A stretch of DNA of 64,000 nt from Chionoecetes opilio. Its lineage: Eukaryota > Arthropoda > Malacostraca > Decapoda > Majidae. The notes under the pieces were generated by a model. The model had not been told where the DNA came from, did not search any database, and was given only the letters and a program-made list of their open reading frames with translations. The stretch covers positions 107,236 through 171,235 of the forward strand of contig JACEEZ010020294.1 in the NCBI GenBank assembly GCA_016584305.1, written 5' to 3'. Position numbers and translations under genes: made by a program. Positions 1 through 9,487 of this stretch are shown here, in pieces (positions within the stretch are counted from its first letter, which is position 1; every line of letters begins with the position of its first letter).

Positions 1-86
1 TGGTATGTTTTGTCGCGCTTTTCGAACATGGTCTCAATTTTGCATCCGTTCTTTCATAATACACCCCTTTCTCCCCCCACACACAG

Positions 87-271
87 GGTTCGTTTGGGTC
101 GGCATAGCAGTGGTCACAGCGGGTTTGGGTGCGTCCTTGTGGCTGCTGCAGAAGGCGTGGTCGTGTGTGTATGGGGGCGGACCTTACTCGGTGGTGACGG
201 CGCTCCTCTTCAGCTGGGGCGTCCTGCTGGAGACGTCGCCGCCCCACCACACCCAGCACGCGTCCGGCAGG
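87..271 (+). CDS. Ionotropic receptor (IR), exon with M1 and pore loop
   Basis: Internal exon of an ionotropic receptor, a ligand-gated cation channel of the variant glutamate receptor class that arthropods use for smell and taste at sensory neuron membranes. It is flanked by a CACACAG acceptor and a GTAAGG donor. The translation opens with a hydrophobic M1 helix (starting FVWVGIAVVTAG), then a re-entrant pore segment (VVTALLFSWGVLLE). It begins two bases into a codon's remainder (split codon with an upstream exon outside the window) and ends in phase 0, matching the next exon. The N-terminal and S1 ligand-binding parts must lie upstream. The pore sequence is divergent from co-receptors IR25a and IR8a, so this is probably a tuning-type receptor; the exact subtype cannot be assigned by eye. 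Confidence 0.85.
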
Positions 272-679
272 GTAAGGCTTTTCATGGAGTCCTTTGGCGT
301 GTTGATAATTGTATAAGAACATAAGAACATAAGGAATCTACAAGAGGCCGTGAGACCTACACGTGATAGTTCCTGTTATTTAACACTACCTACATCCATG
401 AACCTTTCGTCCTCATCCATGAAGCTGTCTAGCCTCATTTTAAAACTCCCTATTGACTCTGTACTACCTGATAACTGAGTCCATTCCAATCATTTACCAC
501 CCTATTTGTGAACCAGTTTCTCCCTATTTTTTTCTTCAAATCTAAAGTATGTAAGAACATAAGCAAATAAGGAAGTAACAAGAGGCCGTGAGACCTACAC
601 GTGGTAGTTCTTGTTACTTAACACTACCTACATTCACCTACTCCAAGTAAATAATGATGATGATGATGATGATGGGCAG
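272..679 (+). repeat. Intron with two direct copies of an AAGAACATAAG repeat
   Basis: The intron between the M1 and M3 exons holds two direct copies of one dispersed repeat, starting near 317 and 553. Each opens with AAGAACATAAG and continues through AAGAGGCCGTGAGACCTACA and a CTTAACACTACC-like block. This kind of repeat is common in crustacean and other arthropod introns (my recollection). The second copy runs up to the ATG microsatellite just before the exon. Confidence 0.65.
655..676 (+). repeat. ATG trinucleotide microsatellite at splice acceptor
   Basis: About seven GAT/ATG units directly precede the GGGCAG acceptor of the M3 exon, displacing the usual polypyrimidine tract. Confidence 0.85.
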
Positions 680-910
680 CTCATCGTCGGGTGGTGGCTC
701 CTGACGGCGATGGTGGTCACAACGGCCTATCGCTCCTCCCTCGTGGCCCATCTCAGCATCCTCTCCTTCCCGCCGCCCATCGATGACATGGACGACCTGG
801 TGTCGCGGCCGGGCTGGATCTGGGGCTCCGAACAATTTAGTGGCACCAACTTCCTCTTCTTCAACCATAGCACCGACCCAGCCACGCTCGAGGTCCACCG
901 CAGGAATGAG
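680..910 (+). CDS. Ionotropic receptor, exon with M3 and start of S2
   Basis: Second receptor exon in the window, 231 bp, phase 0 at both ends, with acceptor GGGCAG and donor GTGAGG. It encodes the M3 helix (LIVGWWLLTAMVVTTAYRSS). The stretch AYRSSLVAHLS stands where ionotropic glutamate receptors carry SYTANLAAF, and this substitution is typical of arthropod IRs. The rest (PPPIDDMDDLVSRPGW and onward) starts the second ligand-binding lobe, S2. The acceptor lies directly after an ATG trinucleotide microsatellite, and a long AGT repeat starts about 15 bp after the donor, so both splice sites sit against simple repeats. Confidence 0.9.
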
Positions 911-925
911 GTGAGGAAGGCAAGG

Positions 926-939
926 TGTAGTAGTAGTAA

Positions 940-989
<50 letters not shown>

Positions 990-990
990 T
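926..990 (+). repeat. AGT trinucleotide microsatellite
   Basis: A run of AGT units with one interruption (AGTAGTAATAGT), starting about 15 bp after the GTGAGG donor of the M3 exon. Confidence 0.95.
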
Positions 991-1098
991 TTATAGTAGC
1001 AAGGTCAGAGTAAAGGAAAGCAGTATACAGTGAGGTCAAAAAAGAGGTCATTAGAATAATTTGGTTGTCCAGATTCGCCAAAGAGGAGGAGAAATATA

Positions 1099-1099
1099 G

Positions 1100-1177
<78 letters not shown>

Positions 1178-1195
1178 TCAGACAGGGAGAGAGAG

Positions 1196-1246
<51 letters not shown>
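1099..1246 (+). repeat. GA dinucleotide microsatellites
   Basis: Two long GA runs separated by a short spacer (ACATTCAGACAGGGA and neighbours). The apparent poly-RE reading frames across it are artefacts. Confidence 0.95.
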
Positions 1247-1250
<4 letters not shown>

Positions 1251-1403
1251 GGCCTGCCTGACACCTTTGCTACTCTAAGTTCCATGAAGCCACCGTCAGC
1301 CGCCTATCTACCGCCACACTCACAGTCCCACTCCCATCCTCCACCTGACACACAGCTGAATTGGCCCGCCTTATACAACACCCCGTGAGACTGCCTAGAT
1401 GTT

Positions 1404-1425
1404 ATGTGTGTGTGTGTATGTGTGT

Positions 1426-1488
<63 letters not shown>
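1404..1488 (+). repeat. TG dinucleotide microsatellite
   Basis: Long TG run with minor interruptions near its start. Confidence 0.95.
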
Positions 1489-1490
<2 letters not shown>

Positions 1491-1592
1491 CCACTTCCCC
1501 GCCCTCCTGTGAGAGACATGGCATGTTCATTAGCTGGTGACACGACTTTTGCCCCGACGGTCTCACTTTTCCATCTCACCACTCTATGTAAT

Positions 1593-1593
<1 letters not shown>

Positions 1594-1662
<69 letters not shown>
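1594..1662 (+). repeat. TC dinucleotide microsatellite
   Basis: An uninterrupted run of TC units about 68 bp long, ending just before the 24-bp inverted repeat at 1682. Confidence 0.95.
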
Positions 1663-1664
<2 letters not shown>

Positions 1665-1681
1665 ATGGCTCTGACTCTAAA

Positions 1682-2927
1682 GCCCCGTCCACACTGTGCC
1701 TCATGACGCGCGCTCTGTTAGTGGCGTTGTTGAAAATCGGGGTTTTCAACACCGCCATGCGTCGTGCTGAGGTAATCCAGCCAGCCCGATTGGATGGGCA
1801 TGCAAAGGTCCTCAGTGCTGCACTTGGCTCCATTGAGGGAAGATGTTGCCCGCCGCGCTCCATGATGTATATCAATACATGGTATTATCAAACTACCAGA
1901 TGAATGAGATGATATTTAGGAAGACTGAACATATCATCATCTTCACGAGACATTACTGCGTGTCATGAATATAAATAAATTACAGTATACTATACCAAGA
2001 ATAAGATAATGATACCAAAGCGAAATAGTGCATAAACATTTTTTCCTCTCCCCTTTTTTTATTCAACTCCTTGTTATTCCTGTAATTGTGCTTGCATTGA
2101 ATTTTATTTACTGTCTCGGAAGCAACACACTTTTCCGATTCTGACGGTATATGATACGTCTCAATGCAAAAATATATAGCTGGTCAAAAATTGCAATGAA
2201 CATTAATCAAACTTGTGACGGAGCGTAGTCTCCCCGCCATGGCGGTGAGGCATAGGCCCAGTTGCAAGGTCTTATCGTGCTCCCTATAGGGTCCCGGCGT
2301 GGAAATGCCCGACACCTCTGGTTCAAGAACAGCGCCATTTCATCCCCATCGTGGGCCCCATCGGGCAAAAATCGTCGGGCGGTAACCCCCTACCGACGAG
2401 ATGATCGATGAGCATTATATATTATTAAATACTTCCCATTGAACATCAATATCAACTATCAATATGTGACACCATTTCTGGGGAAGAATCAATACGCGGT
2501 ACTAAGCCAAAAAGGCAGCTAATTCATAAGGGTTCAGTGCCGTGAAACCAAGACAAGCGGGTGGATTTCCGCGCCACCTATGACAGCGATGAAGCGATAT
2601 GGGCGGGCGGGCAGGCGAGGGGAGCCATCCACAACCTCATAACGATACGTTGTCATCTACCTTACCTGTGCCTTCCTGAAGAAGACTGATCAACTATCAC
2701 GCCTAGTGAACGCATCGTAGGACATCACCAGGGCAATATGGTTCCTCAACGAATCCTTGCAGCCTAAACAATATACTAATACCGCTCGGTATTCCCGCTG
2801 GGAGGGGAACAGACTTAAACTATGATTGAATGTACGATTGTATGCAGTTACCATTTCGAAATGATAATAAGTAATATGGCTAAACATTACTGACAAAATC
2901 ATCTAGAAACGCAAATGAATTGTAACC

Positions 2928-2976
<49 letters not shown>

Positions 2977-2977
2977 C

Positions 2978-3019
<42 letters not shown>

Positions 3020-3483
3020 GGATGGAGGAGGAGGTTCAGCTGGCACGCCAGCCTGGCGTTGTCATGGTAACTCAAATAACCAACCTCAGAACTTTTAAAA
3101 ATCTTTTTGTACGCCTCTTACTATTGAAAACAGCATTGCTAATACAAGTATTACTTTATTTTTATGCTATAGAAAAGAATAATTCATGATAGAAATGACA
3201 GGAGTAAATTTATTTATAGTAGTAAATATTATCATTCTATTTATCGCATGGGTTGGTACACCTCGCTCCCGACGTCGGGACATCATGCCGATGGGGGCAA
3301 AATCAGCCGTTCATGAAACTTATCAATGGAGTATCACGATGGTCGGGCGCCCCACTCACTATCGTGTACTCGATGGAAAACGTCCATTTCTTGCAACTGG
3401 GCCATAGTCTAGACACTCGGGTGGGCATTCAACACATCCACCTGCCTCGTGTATCTCTGCATGAGGCACAGTGTGGACGGGGC
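1682..3483. mobile_element. Possible DNA element with 24-bp perfect terminal inverted repeats
   Basis: The 24 bp at 1682-1705 (starting GCCCCGTCCACACTG) recur exactly as reverse complement at 3460-3483. Near the left end there is also an imperfect hairpin (1722-1757, arms TGTTGAAAA/TTTTCAACA). The 1.8 kb interior has no convincing open reading frame and holds a GA microsatellite at 2932-3022. I could not identify a clear target duplication. It may be one non-autonomous element or two related short elements in opposite orientation. Confidence 0.5.
2932..3022 (+). repeat. GA microsatellite
   Basis: Interrupted GA run with single-base irregularities, inside the 1682-3483 element. Confidence 0.9.
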
Positions 3484-3891
3484 CTAACACAGTGAGGAGG
3501 ATAATGTTGTTTGTATGCTGTTACCGTCTTGGTCACATGCGTGTAGTTTGTTTCCTTCCCTTCGTGGTACAAATGTAATCTATTTATCCTGGTTTTTAAC
3601 TTTTTCGAAGGTGATATGACACTATGAACCCTTTTTACCCTAGTCATCCCTTGCTATATATAATTACATGGATAGGGTTTTTTGATAATGCTCTAGCGAT
3701 TGCATGTTGGAAGGAAAGTTACATGTAAACCAAGTAATAGAAATAAGCTAACCTGATATGAGGTATCTTTTTCTTCGTTAAGTTTTTCTTATTAATGATA
3801 TTAATGACTATATTTGTGAAGACCCATACGAGCATTTCTTCTTCATTTCTTCATTGCAAGTCACTGAAGTACGGATCGTCTCGCCCACCAG
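3484..3891. other. Intron sequence, nothing recognised
   Basis: AT-rich intronic sequence ahead of the S2 exon. No reading frame, repeat or RNA gene that I can support. Confidence 0.5.
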
Positions 3892-4067
3892 ATTGTTGAC
3901 TTCGAGGAGGGCGCAAGGCGGGTGCTGGCGGGAGGGTTCTCTTATATCTTACTGGAGTCTGCCTTCAAGTTCAAGGTGGAGGGTCTCTTGAAGGAGGGTG
4001 GCGGCGAGGGGCACTTCCATATGAGTTCTCGCTTTGCCGAAGACATAGGCAGCGGTTGGGGCTTCAG
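3892..4067 (+). CDS. Ionotropic receptor, S2 lobe exon
   Basis: Third receptor exon, with acceptor CCACCAG and donor GTGAGT. It reads on in phase 0 from the previous exon and ends with two bases of a codon completed by the exon at 35974. It encodes the S2 lobe core: IVDFEEGARRVLAGGFSYIL, later ending SSRFAEDIGSGWGF. The final GWGF block is a common landmark just before the last S2 helices in IRs. The next exon is about 32 kb away, and that intron is packed with transposons. The splice phase match (2+1) across this distance is the main argument that the exons belong to one gene. Confidence 0.85.
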
Positions 4068-4349
4068 GTGAGTGTGCTGTGAGAAAGAAAGTCTCAAGAA
4101 GTAACATAGAGAAAGTTGATAAGTTAGGTTAAGTTAAGGTTAGCTGGATAGGACGGTTTGGACATACCATCAAGAGAGCGGCACGGTTGTTGAACTACTT
4201 CACTGTCTCATCAGCCGGTGGTGGGTAACTATTGAGGCTGGCCATGTCATCCCGCGACACAGACGTGTCAGTCAATCCACGACGCACAGTCAGTCCGCTA
4301 TTTCCGTCCAGTAAAGTCGACGTGCTTAAACGGGTCTCAGTATTTTACA

Positions 4350-4490
4350 ATGGATTTTACTATTTCTGAGACCAACAAAAGGAAAAAAAAGTTTGATGCA
4401 CGACGGATATCTTTACAGAATGGACAGTGTAGTGAAGGACGGATGTATTTCTTGGCGATGTACCAACAAGAAATGGTAGACTTAAAACAA
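4350..4490 (+). pseudogene. Decayed FLYWCH zinc-finger fragment of a Mutator-like transposase
   Basis: This stretch is clearly similar to the start of the intact MULE transposase gene at 38593. Both contain an ATGGA start, a GACCAACAAA block, a TTTGATG block, and GATGTACCAACAAGAAATG, followed by GGTAGACTTAAAAC. The copy has frameshifts and ends after the zinc-finger region, so only about 140 bp of coding remnant survives. Upstream sequence (CAGTCAGTCCG) also matches the 5' flank of the intact gene. It marks an older insertion of the same transposon family inside the receptor intron. Confidence 0.75.
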
Positions 4491-4519
4491 GTATAATTAT
4501 AGGTCAGGTTGTATAGGTG

Positions 4520-4578
4520 GGATCCATCCACTGAGCTCTGAGCTCTTCATATAGAGCTCAGTGCATCCATCCCACCGC
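4520..4578. repeat. Strong 24-bp-arm hairpin
   Basis: Arms beginning GGTGGGATCCATCCACTGAG and ending CTCAGTGCATCCATCCCACC face each other around a loop of about ten bases. It lies 155 bp before the 5' LTR. Function unknown; it could be the end of a small fold-back element. Confidence 0.8.
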
Positions 4579-4732
4579 TGCCACCAGATGTAGCAGTGCA
4601 ATAAGTGCAGGTGTAGGGTAGGTGTGTAAGGGCCGGGCGGTGACCAAGGAGGCTGGAGGAGACACGTGGGTGAGATGCGACTGGCCTGGGTAGTCTTGTA
4701 AGAGCGTGTGTGTTCCTTATAGTAGCGTGTGG

Positions 4733-5232
4733 TGTTATGCGGTACTATAATTACATGGTAGGATTGAGCATAGGTAGTTAGCATTCACTGGTTAGTGGTT
4801 TGAGTACCGTGGAAGATCGACCATCGAGCCAATACGAACCGTCTTCCGGCTGCCTGGATGAAGGGCAGGCAGTCAGTGCTGTGGTGTGATATCGGGAGGA
4901 AGTGGTAGCCTGTGTGTAATTAGTGTTAAGTATTCGCCTCTACATTATTCCTGTTGTATCGTGAGTGTACGTTAGGTAAAGTTAGGTATTAGGGGGGCAC
5001 AGAGACAGAGTTGATGTTATTCGTATCGCTGGGTTGATTACGGAAGTGTTGTGTTTTGTATTGCTTTGCTTGTTTCACTGATTTAAGTTTTCACTGTAAT
5101 ATATGCACTAAAGTACCTTCATTTTATATTAACCCTTGTTATTCGTTACTAGTTGACAGGGACTTCAAGTGAGCTGCGCTATTTTGTTTTTCTTTATGTT
5201 ACGACGAGTAGAACCAAGGCCAGGTCGTAACA
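4733..5232 (+). repeat. 5' LTR
   Basis: 500 bp, starting TGTTATG and ending CGTAACA, so the ends are TG...CA with a 5-bp inverted repeat. It matches the 3' LTR almost throughout; by eye about fifteen differences, near 97% identity, implying a fairly young insertion. Confidence 0.92.
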
Positions 5233-5237
5233 TAAAT

Positions 5238-5254
5238 TGGGGGCCTGTCCGGGG
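5238..5254 (+). promoter_or_regulatory. Primer binding site, tRNA-Pro-like
   Basis: TGGGGGCCTGTCCGGGG begins five bases after the 5' LTR. It is close to the retroviral tRNA-Pro primer site (TGGGGGCTCGTCCGGGAT), differing mainly by a CT/TC swap in the middle. Confidence 0.7.
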
Positions 5255-5356
5255 ATATTGTGTTTAGTGATTGAACTGGCTTGTTAAGTGATTATGTTCT
5301 TTTTGAAGAGTGGTTATGCACGGTAATTTCAAGTTCGGAATTTTGGTATTACTTAT

Positions 5357-5612
5357 TACCTCCGCCAACGAAGTTAGAGGGGTTATGTTTTCACACCGAT
5401 CTGTCTGTCTGTCTGTTTGTTTGTTAGTGTACAGGAGTTCTCAAAAAGTTACGAATAGATTTGGACCAAACTCGGTATACCTAGTCTATTTGGTATAAGG
5501 AAGAACTGATTTAATTTTGGATGAAATCTATTGACAACTGTTGCCATGGCAACCAATTGATGAAATATTCGGGCGGAGGTTGCGCTCTACTGAGTGCCCC
5601 CCCCCCCTAGTT
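5357..5612 (+). repeat. Widespread CCTCCGCCAACGAAG repeat nested in the leader
   Basis: Starts ACCTCCGCCAACGAAG, continues with GGTTATGTTTTCACACCG and a TCTG/TTTG run, and ends GGGCGGAGGTTGCGCTCTAC. The ends CCTCCGCC and GGCGGAGG are inverted. I recognise this as a repeat type seen in many animal genomes; its mobile class is not clear to me. It is followed by a poly-C run. Confidence 0.65.
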
Positions 5613-5817
5613 GTGTTTGCTATAATGGAACAATTTTCTTTAAAGTAATCGTCCAGACCCATTTTTTCTTTGCATAATTATGTTGAATGTTCATTCAAAA
5701 TACCTAATGCCACAAAAAAAAATCCCTTTCACGCCTTATTTCCCTAAAAACATGACTTTTGTAAAAAGCGCGGGAAAAACAACAGCAACATTCCAGCCGT
5801 GGCGCGAAACTTGCTGG

Positions 5818-6368
5818 CGACGTCACAAGAGGTAAGCCTCCCAGCCCCGCCCGACACAGACACACAGAGACTCTGAGAAAAATGTAGTACTTGGGGAATT
5901 TTGGGTGCTTCTGGTATATTTTTTGTGCGACACGGCACATACTTGTATCCTGCATGGGCACGCCAAGAAAGCCGTGCCCTTCCCGAAAGCTTAGCACCCA
6001 TTCACAACCCACACGGCGACGATATATGTGTGCAGACCTTTGGAGCGATGGGGAGCGGCTGGTAGTAGCCAGGGTACTGCAGCCCTCTCAACTCGGTGGC
6101 CTTGCTACCTACCCGCCGCTCCCCGCCGCTTCCCGCCGCTGCACACATCTGCACACATATATCGTCGCCCCACAGTTTGCCAATGGGTTGCTAAGCTCTC
6201 GGTAAAGGCACAGCCCCCACGCTGCACCCACACAGGATGCAAGTACATGCCACATCGCACAAAAAATATATCAGAAACACCCAAAATTCCCCAAGTACTA
6301 CATTTTTCTCAGAGTCTCCGCGCATCTGTATCAGGCAGGGCTGGGAAGCTCACTGTTGTGACGTCGCC
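5818..6368. mobile_element. Fold-back (MITE-like) element in the Gag leader
   Basis: A 551-bp imperfect palindrome with outer ends CGACGTCACAA and TTGTGACGTCG. Both arms contain matching blocks such as GACTCTGAGAAAAATGTAGT and CGACGATATATGTGTGCAGA, centred near 6095. Open frames across it are artefacts of the palindrome. It lies in the 5' leader/early gag of the LTR element. Confidence 0.85.
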
Positions 6369-6670
6369 GACCCATGGTGCGTCGTCTGCTGATAAACAGT
6401 TGTGTTTTGAGAGCACGGGGAATTTACAGATTTTGAATGCGGATCATTTAAAAACGGGTGACTGGATGCAAAATGTGACAACATATTGTTGATATACTCG
6501 ATCATGGCTATATTTTGACTGCATTAAATCAGGAATGATGAAATGGTCTGGAAGATTACTTTAAGTACATTTGTGGAGGAGCCATCAATAGAGTTTCTGA
6601 AAATTTTAAGATCAACAAAGATGTCTGGAGTAACTTAGCAAAACAGTATGGGATACCTAGTCAATCCACG

Positions 6671-7309
6671 ATGAGGAAATCAGAGTTACAGAGTGTTTTA
6701 ATTAAAGGCTTAGTGGGGGCTTCAGTGCTTCCATCAGTCGCTTTTCAACTTTGTGATGATGATATCTCTGACTTCATAATTCTAAAGAAGTTAGAGATGG
6801 AAGAAGCAATAAAGAATAGGGAGCATGAGATGGAAGAAGCAGAGAAGAATAGGGAGCATGAGCTCAGAAAGCTGCAGCTAGAACATGATTTAATGATGTC
6901 AAGAATCTCGCAGAACTCTAATTTAGATAACAGTACAAAGTTTGATGTAACTAAGCAGTCCAGGCTGATTGCTGTTTTTGATGAGGCTGATCCAGATGAA
7001 TTTTTCATTCAGTTTGATAAAGTTGCTGATGTTTTACAATGGCCTAAACAGTACTGGACAGGGTTGGTACAGTCAGTCCTCAGTGGTAAAGCACGGTCAG
7101 TTTACATCTCGCTTCACCATATTAAATGCAGAGATTATGAAGTAGTCAAACAGAGTATTCTTGACAGCTACGATCTTGTTCCTGAAGCATATAGGCAAAG
7201 ATTTCGAACACTGAGGAAGGATGGGAATCTGTCTTATGTAGAATTTGCTTATGAAAAAGAAAGATTGTTTCACAGGTGGCTCAATGCAACAAAGATTTAC
7301 ATCCTTTGA
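6671..7309 (+). pseudogene. Gag (capsid part) of the Gmr1-like element
   Basis: Structural polyprotein that packages element RNA into particles. The frame shows a charged coiled-coil segment (repeats of MEEAxKNREHE, residues about 42-75). A capsid region follows, with FDEADPDEFFIQFDKVADVL and the block VPEAYRQRFRTLRK, which resembles the SCAN/capsid signature in Gmr1-type Gags. Recognisable Gag sequence starts about 100 bp upstream in other frames, so the N-terminus is frameshifted. The frame breaks near 7300 at a fourfold TTCTGCTTG slippage repeat (7325-7362) and resumes at about 7362. Length and order fit a Gypsy Gag; the copy is not functional. Confidence 0.8.
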
Positions 7310-7361
7310 GGAACTTAAGCAACTGTTCTGCTTGTTCTGCTTGTTCTGCTTGTTCTGCTAG

Positions 7362-7768
7362 AGGAGTTTAAGTGCTCTGTGCCCCACGATGTTAAGCTAT
7401 ATTTAGAAGAAAAGGAGGCAAATACTCTTACACAGGCTGCCACACTCTCGGATAATTATGCACTGACTCATAGAATATATAATTCCAGGTCACAGGGTTC
7501 TGGTGGACCAAGTCGTTGGAATGTACAAGACTTCCGCACGCAGGGTGGTAAGCCAAGTGGTGTATTCAGCAAGGTGGATGACTCCCAGAGTATTAAACAA
7601 TATTCAAGTGGCCCTAATATAGTAGGCGTGAAGTTTGACAAAGCTGCTGACTCAGGTAAGAGTTTTGGTTTCAGCAGTCATATAACATGTTATTATTGCA
7701 AGACTCGTGGCCACATTGTTTCCCAGTGCCCTAAATTAAAGGCGAAGCCAGATCAGTTTAAAGAGTAG
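7362..7768 (+). pseudogene. Gag C-terminal part with CCHC zinc knuckle
   Basis: Continuation of Gag in a shifted frame. It starts with FKCSVPHDVKLYLEEKEANT and TQAATLSDNYALTH, a block typical of the end of the Gag capsid. It ends with one nucleocapsid zinc knuckle, CYYCKTRGHIVSQC (C-x2-C-x4-H-x4-C), which binds element RNA. The frame stops at 7766-7768, and the protease frame opens 18 bases later in another phase, consistent either with a programmed frameshift or with decay. Confidence 0.82.
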
Positions 7769-7786
7769 AAACCTCCTGCAATAAAC

Positions 7787-8443
7787 TTGGTGGATAAATT
7801 TGACCTTACTTCGGTTAGTGACTTTAGTGAGAATTGTTTGCCGTCCGACTCGTTTAAGCCTTTCATATTCGAAGGTTTTGTGTCTGAGAGTGATACTAGT
7901 GACACTGAATATTCTGTTCAAGTTTTGCGAGACACTGGAGCATCTCAGAGTGTTATTTTAAGAGATTCCGTTCCATTTATAGAAAATCACCTCACGGGTG
8001 AGTGTGTCTTGCTTCAGGGTTTCGGTGGAATTGTGACGTTACCATTGTGCAGACTGTATTTAAGCACTGGTTTAGTATCTCAATATGTCACAGTAGGTGT
8101 TAAAGATTCACTTCCTGTTGAAGGAGTTTCATTCCTGATGGGAAATGATTTAGCTGGGAATAAGATTGTGCCTCACTCCATCGTTACTTTTGTACCTTCA
8201 GCCGAGAACAACACAGCTGAGTTAGAGAGGAAATACCCTGGATTGTTTCCTGCGTGTGCAGTCATACGTAGTATGAGTTCTGAAGCTGAAGTTCCCCATG
8301 CTAGAGAAGGCCGCTTGTTTGATAGTGAGGATACGGAGGACTTAAGCCTCGCTAGTTTATATGACTTAAATGATGAGTTCGAAGCTAAGTGTGTTGCAAA
8401 TAGAGATTCACTAGAACCTAATATCATGAGTATCTGTGACTAG
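7787..8443 (+). pseudogene. Aspartic protease region of Pol
   Basis: Pol N-terminal part. The active-site motif VLRDTGASQSVIL (DTGA, residues about 46-58) and a later hydrophobic-Gly block (GVSFLMGNDLAGNKI) mark a retropepsin-like domain that would cut the Gag-Pol polyprotein as a dimer. The frame extends about 80 residues beyond the protease into an acidic linker and stops at 8441-8443. The integrase zinc domain follows at once in an overlapping frame, with no reverse transcriptase in between, which is the key evidence for the inverted pol order. Confidence 0.82.
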
Positions 8444-8692
8444 GGATATGTTGATCAAGGCTCAGAATGAAGATCCAGAACTACGTGAATTATTTAACAG
8501 AGCTGAAGACGACGATGAAGTAAAGGAGGATCAATGTTGTTTTTATGTTAAAGGTAGTGTTCTTATGAAGAAATTTCGTCCAGTCGATGTTCCTGCTGAC
8601 GCCACGTGGGCGGAGACTCATCAAATAGTCATTCCTGTTTGCTATAGAAGAGTGGTAATGAGTCTTGCTCATGACGGTATAGGAGGTCACCG
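8436..8692 (+). pseudogene. Integrase N-terminal zinc-binding domain (interrupted)
   Basis: The frame reads DMLIKAQNEDPELRELFNRA, then CCFYVKGSVLMKKFRP and IVIPVCYRRVVMSLAHDGIG ending GH. In Gypsy and retroviral integrases the last block is the start of the HHCC zinc finger (AHD...GH). The frame is cut right after GGH by the CCAGATTTTTC terminus of element A. The remaining Cys pair of the finger is recognisable only as degenerate sequence after 14092. Confidence 0.8.
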
Positions 8693-9487
8693 CCAGATTT
8701 TTCGTTTTTCTAGAAATATGGCCAAAAATCCAAGATGGCCGCTACCGCTGGTTGTGAAATTTTGAAATCGCAATATCTTTGCCAATAATTCACATAGAAA
8801 GTTGTATAAGGTGTCTATATCTATATTTTCATACCCATAGAAACTGATTAAACGCTCAGATTGAACATAACATGCTCCAGTGTTAGTATAAGTGGAACAT
8901 GACTGCCAAAATGTGCCGATTTTATGCAGCGACTAATCAATTCGGGCCTAATCGATTCAGAATGTCGTTTTGATGATACACCCCACGTTCCCTGCATTAA
9001 GAGTTCATTAAGAGCAAAATAAAATCAAGTCAAACATCATTAATTACATTTATAATAACCATAAAACATGTTGCAAAATTTATCGGCTGGGAAACTTTCA
9101 ATAACTTTTATCAAGCGTCAAAACAATAGTTTCAGCACAATACATTCATTAAGAAATGTTGACCAGAAACCATACAAAATAATACTTTTGATTGAAAACA
9201 ATTAAGCACTTTTGTACAACACATTGTAACAACAAAATGATGGCTTGAAAACCAAACATAACTACACATAAACAAATATTATCACATCTTGTGATGAATA
9301 ACAAATACAATGTAATAACACAGCACCATATTTGTGAGTACATGTATCAGTTTGAAAACACACAATTCTGTATATATATCGCAATATTTTTCGATTGGAA
9401 ATAAACGCTTGATTGCACAATATAATACCAGTTTCACGTGAGAAAATATTGTAAATAAAATGTCAAATCAAACTTTAAAACAATCCA

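Noticed and set aside
638..1388. Frames encoding poly-Ser/Leu, poly-Arg/Glu and poly-Thr
   Set aside because: Translations of GA, AGT and TC microsatellites.
2200..2420. GC-rich block resembling a structural RNA or SINE
   Set aside because: It does not match 5S rRNA, tRNA or other RNA patterns I know, and no promoter boxes are visible.
5704..6492. Overlapping frames of about 100-154 codons on both strands
   Set aside because: They mirror each other through the 551-bp palindrome and are not conserved in a codon-like manner.
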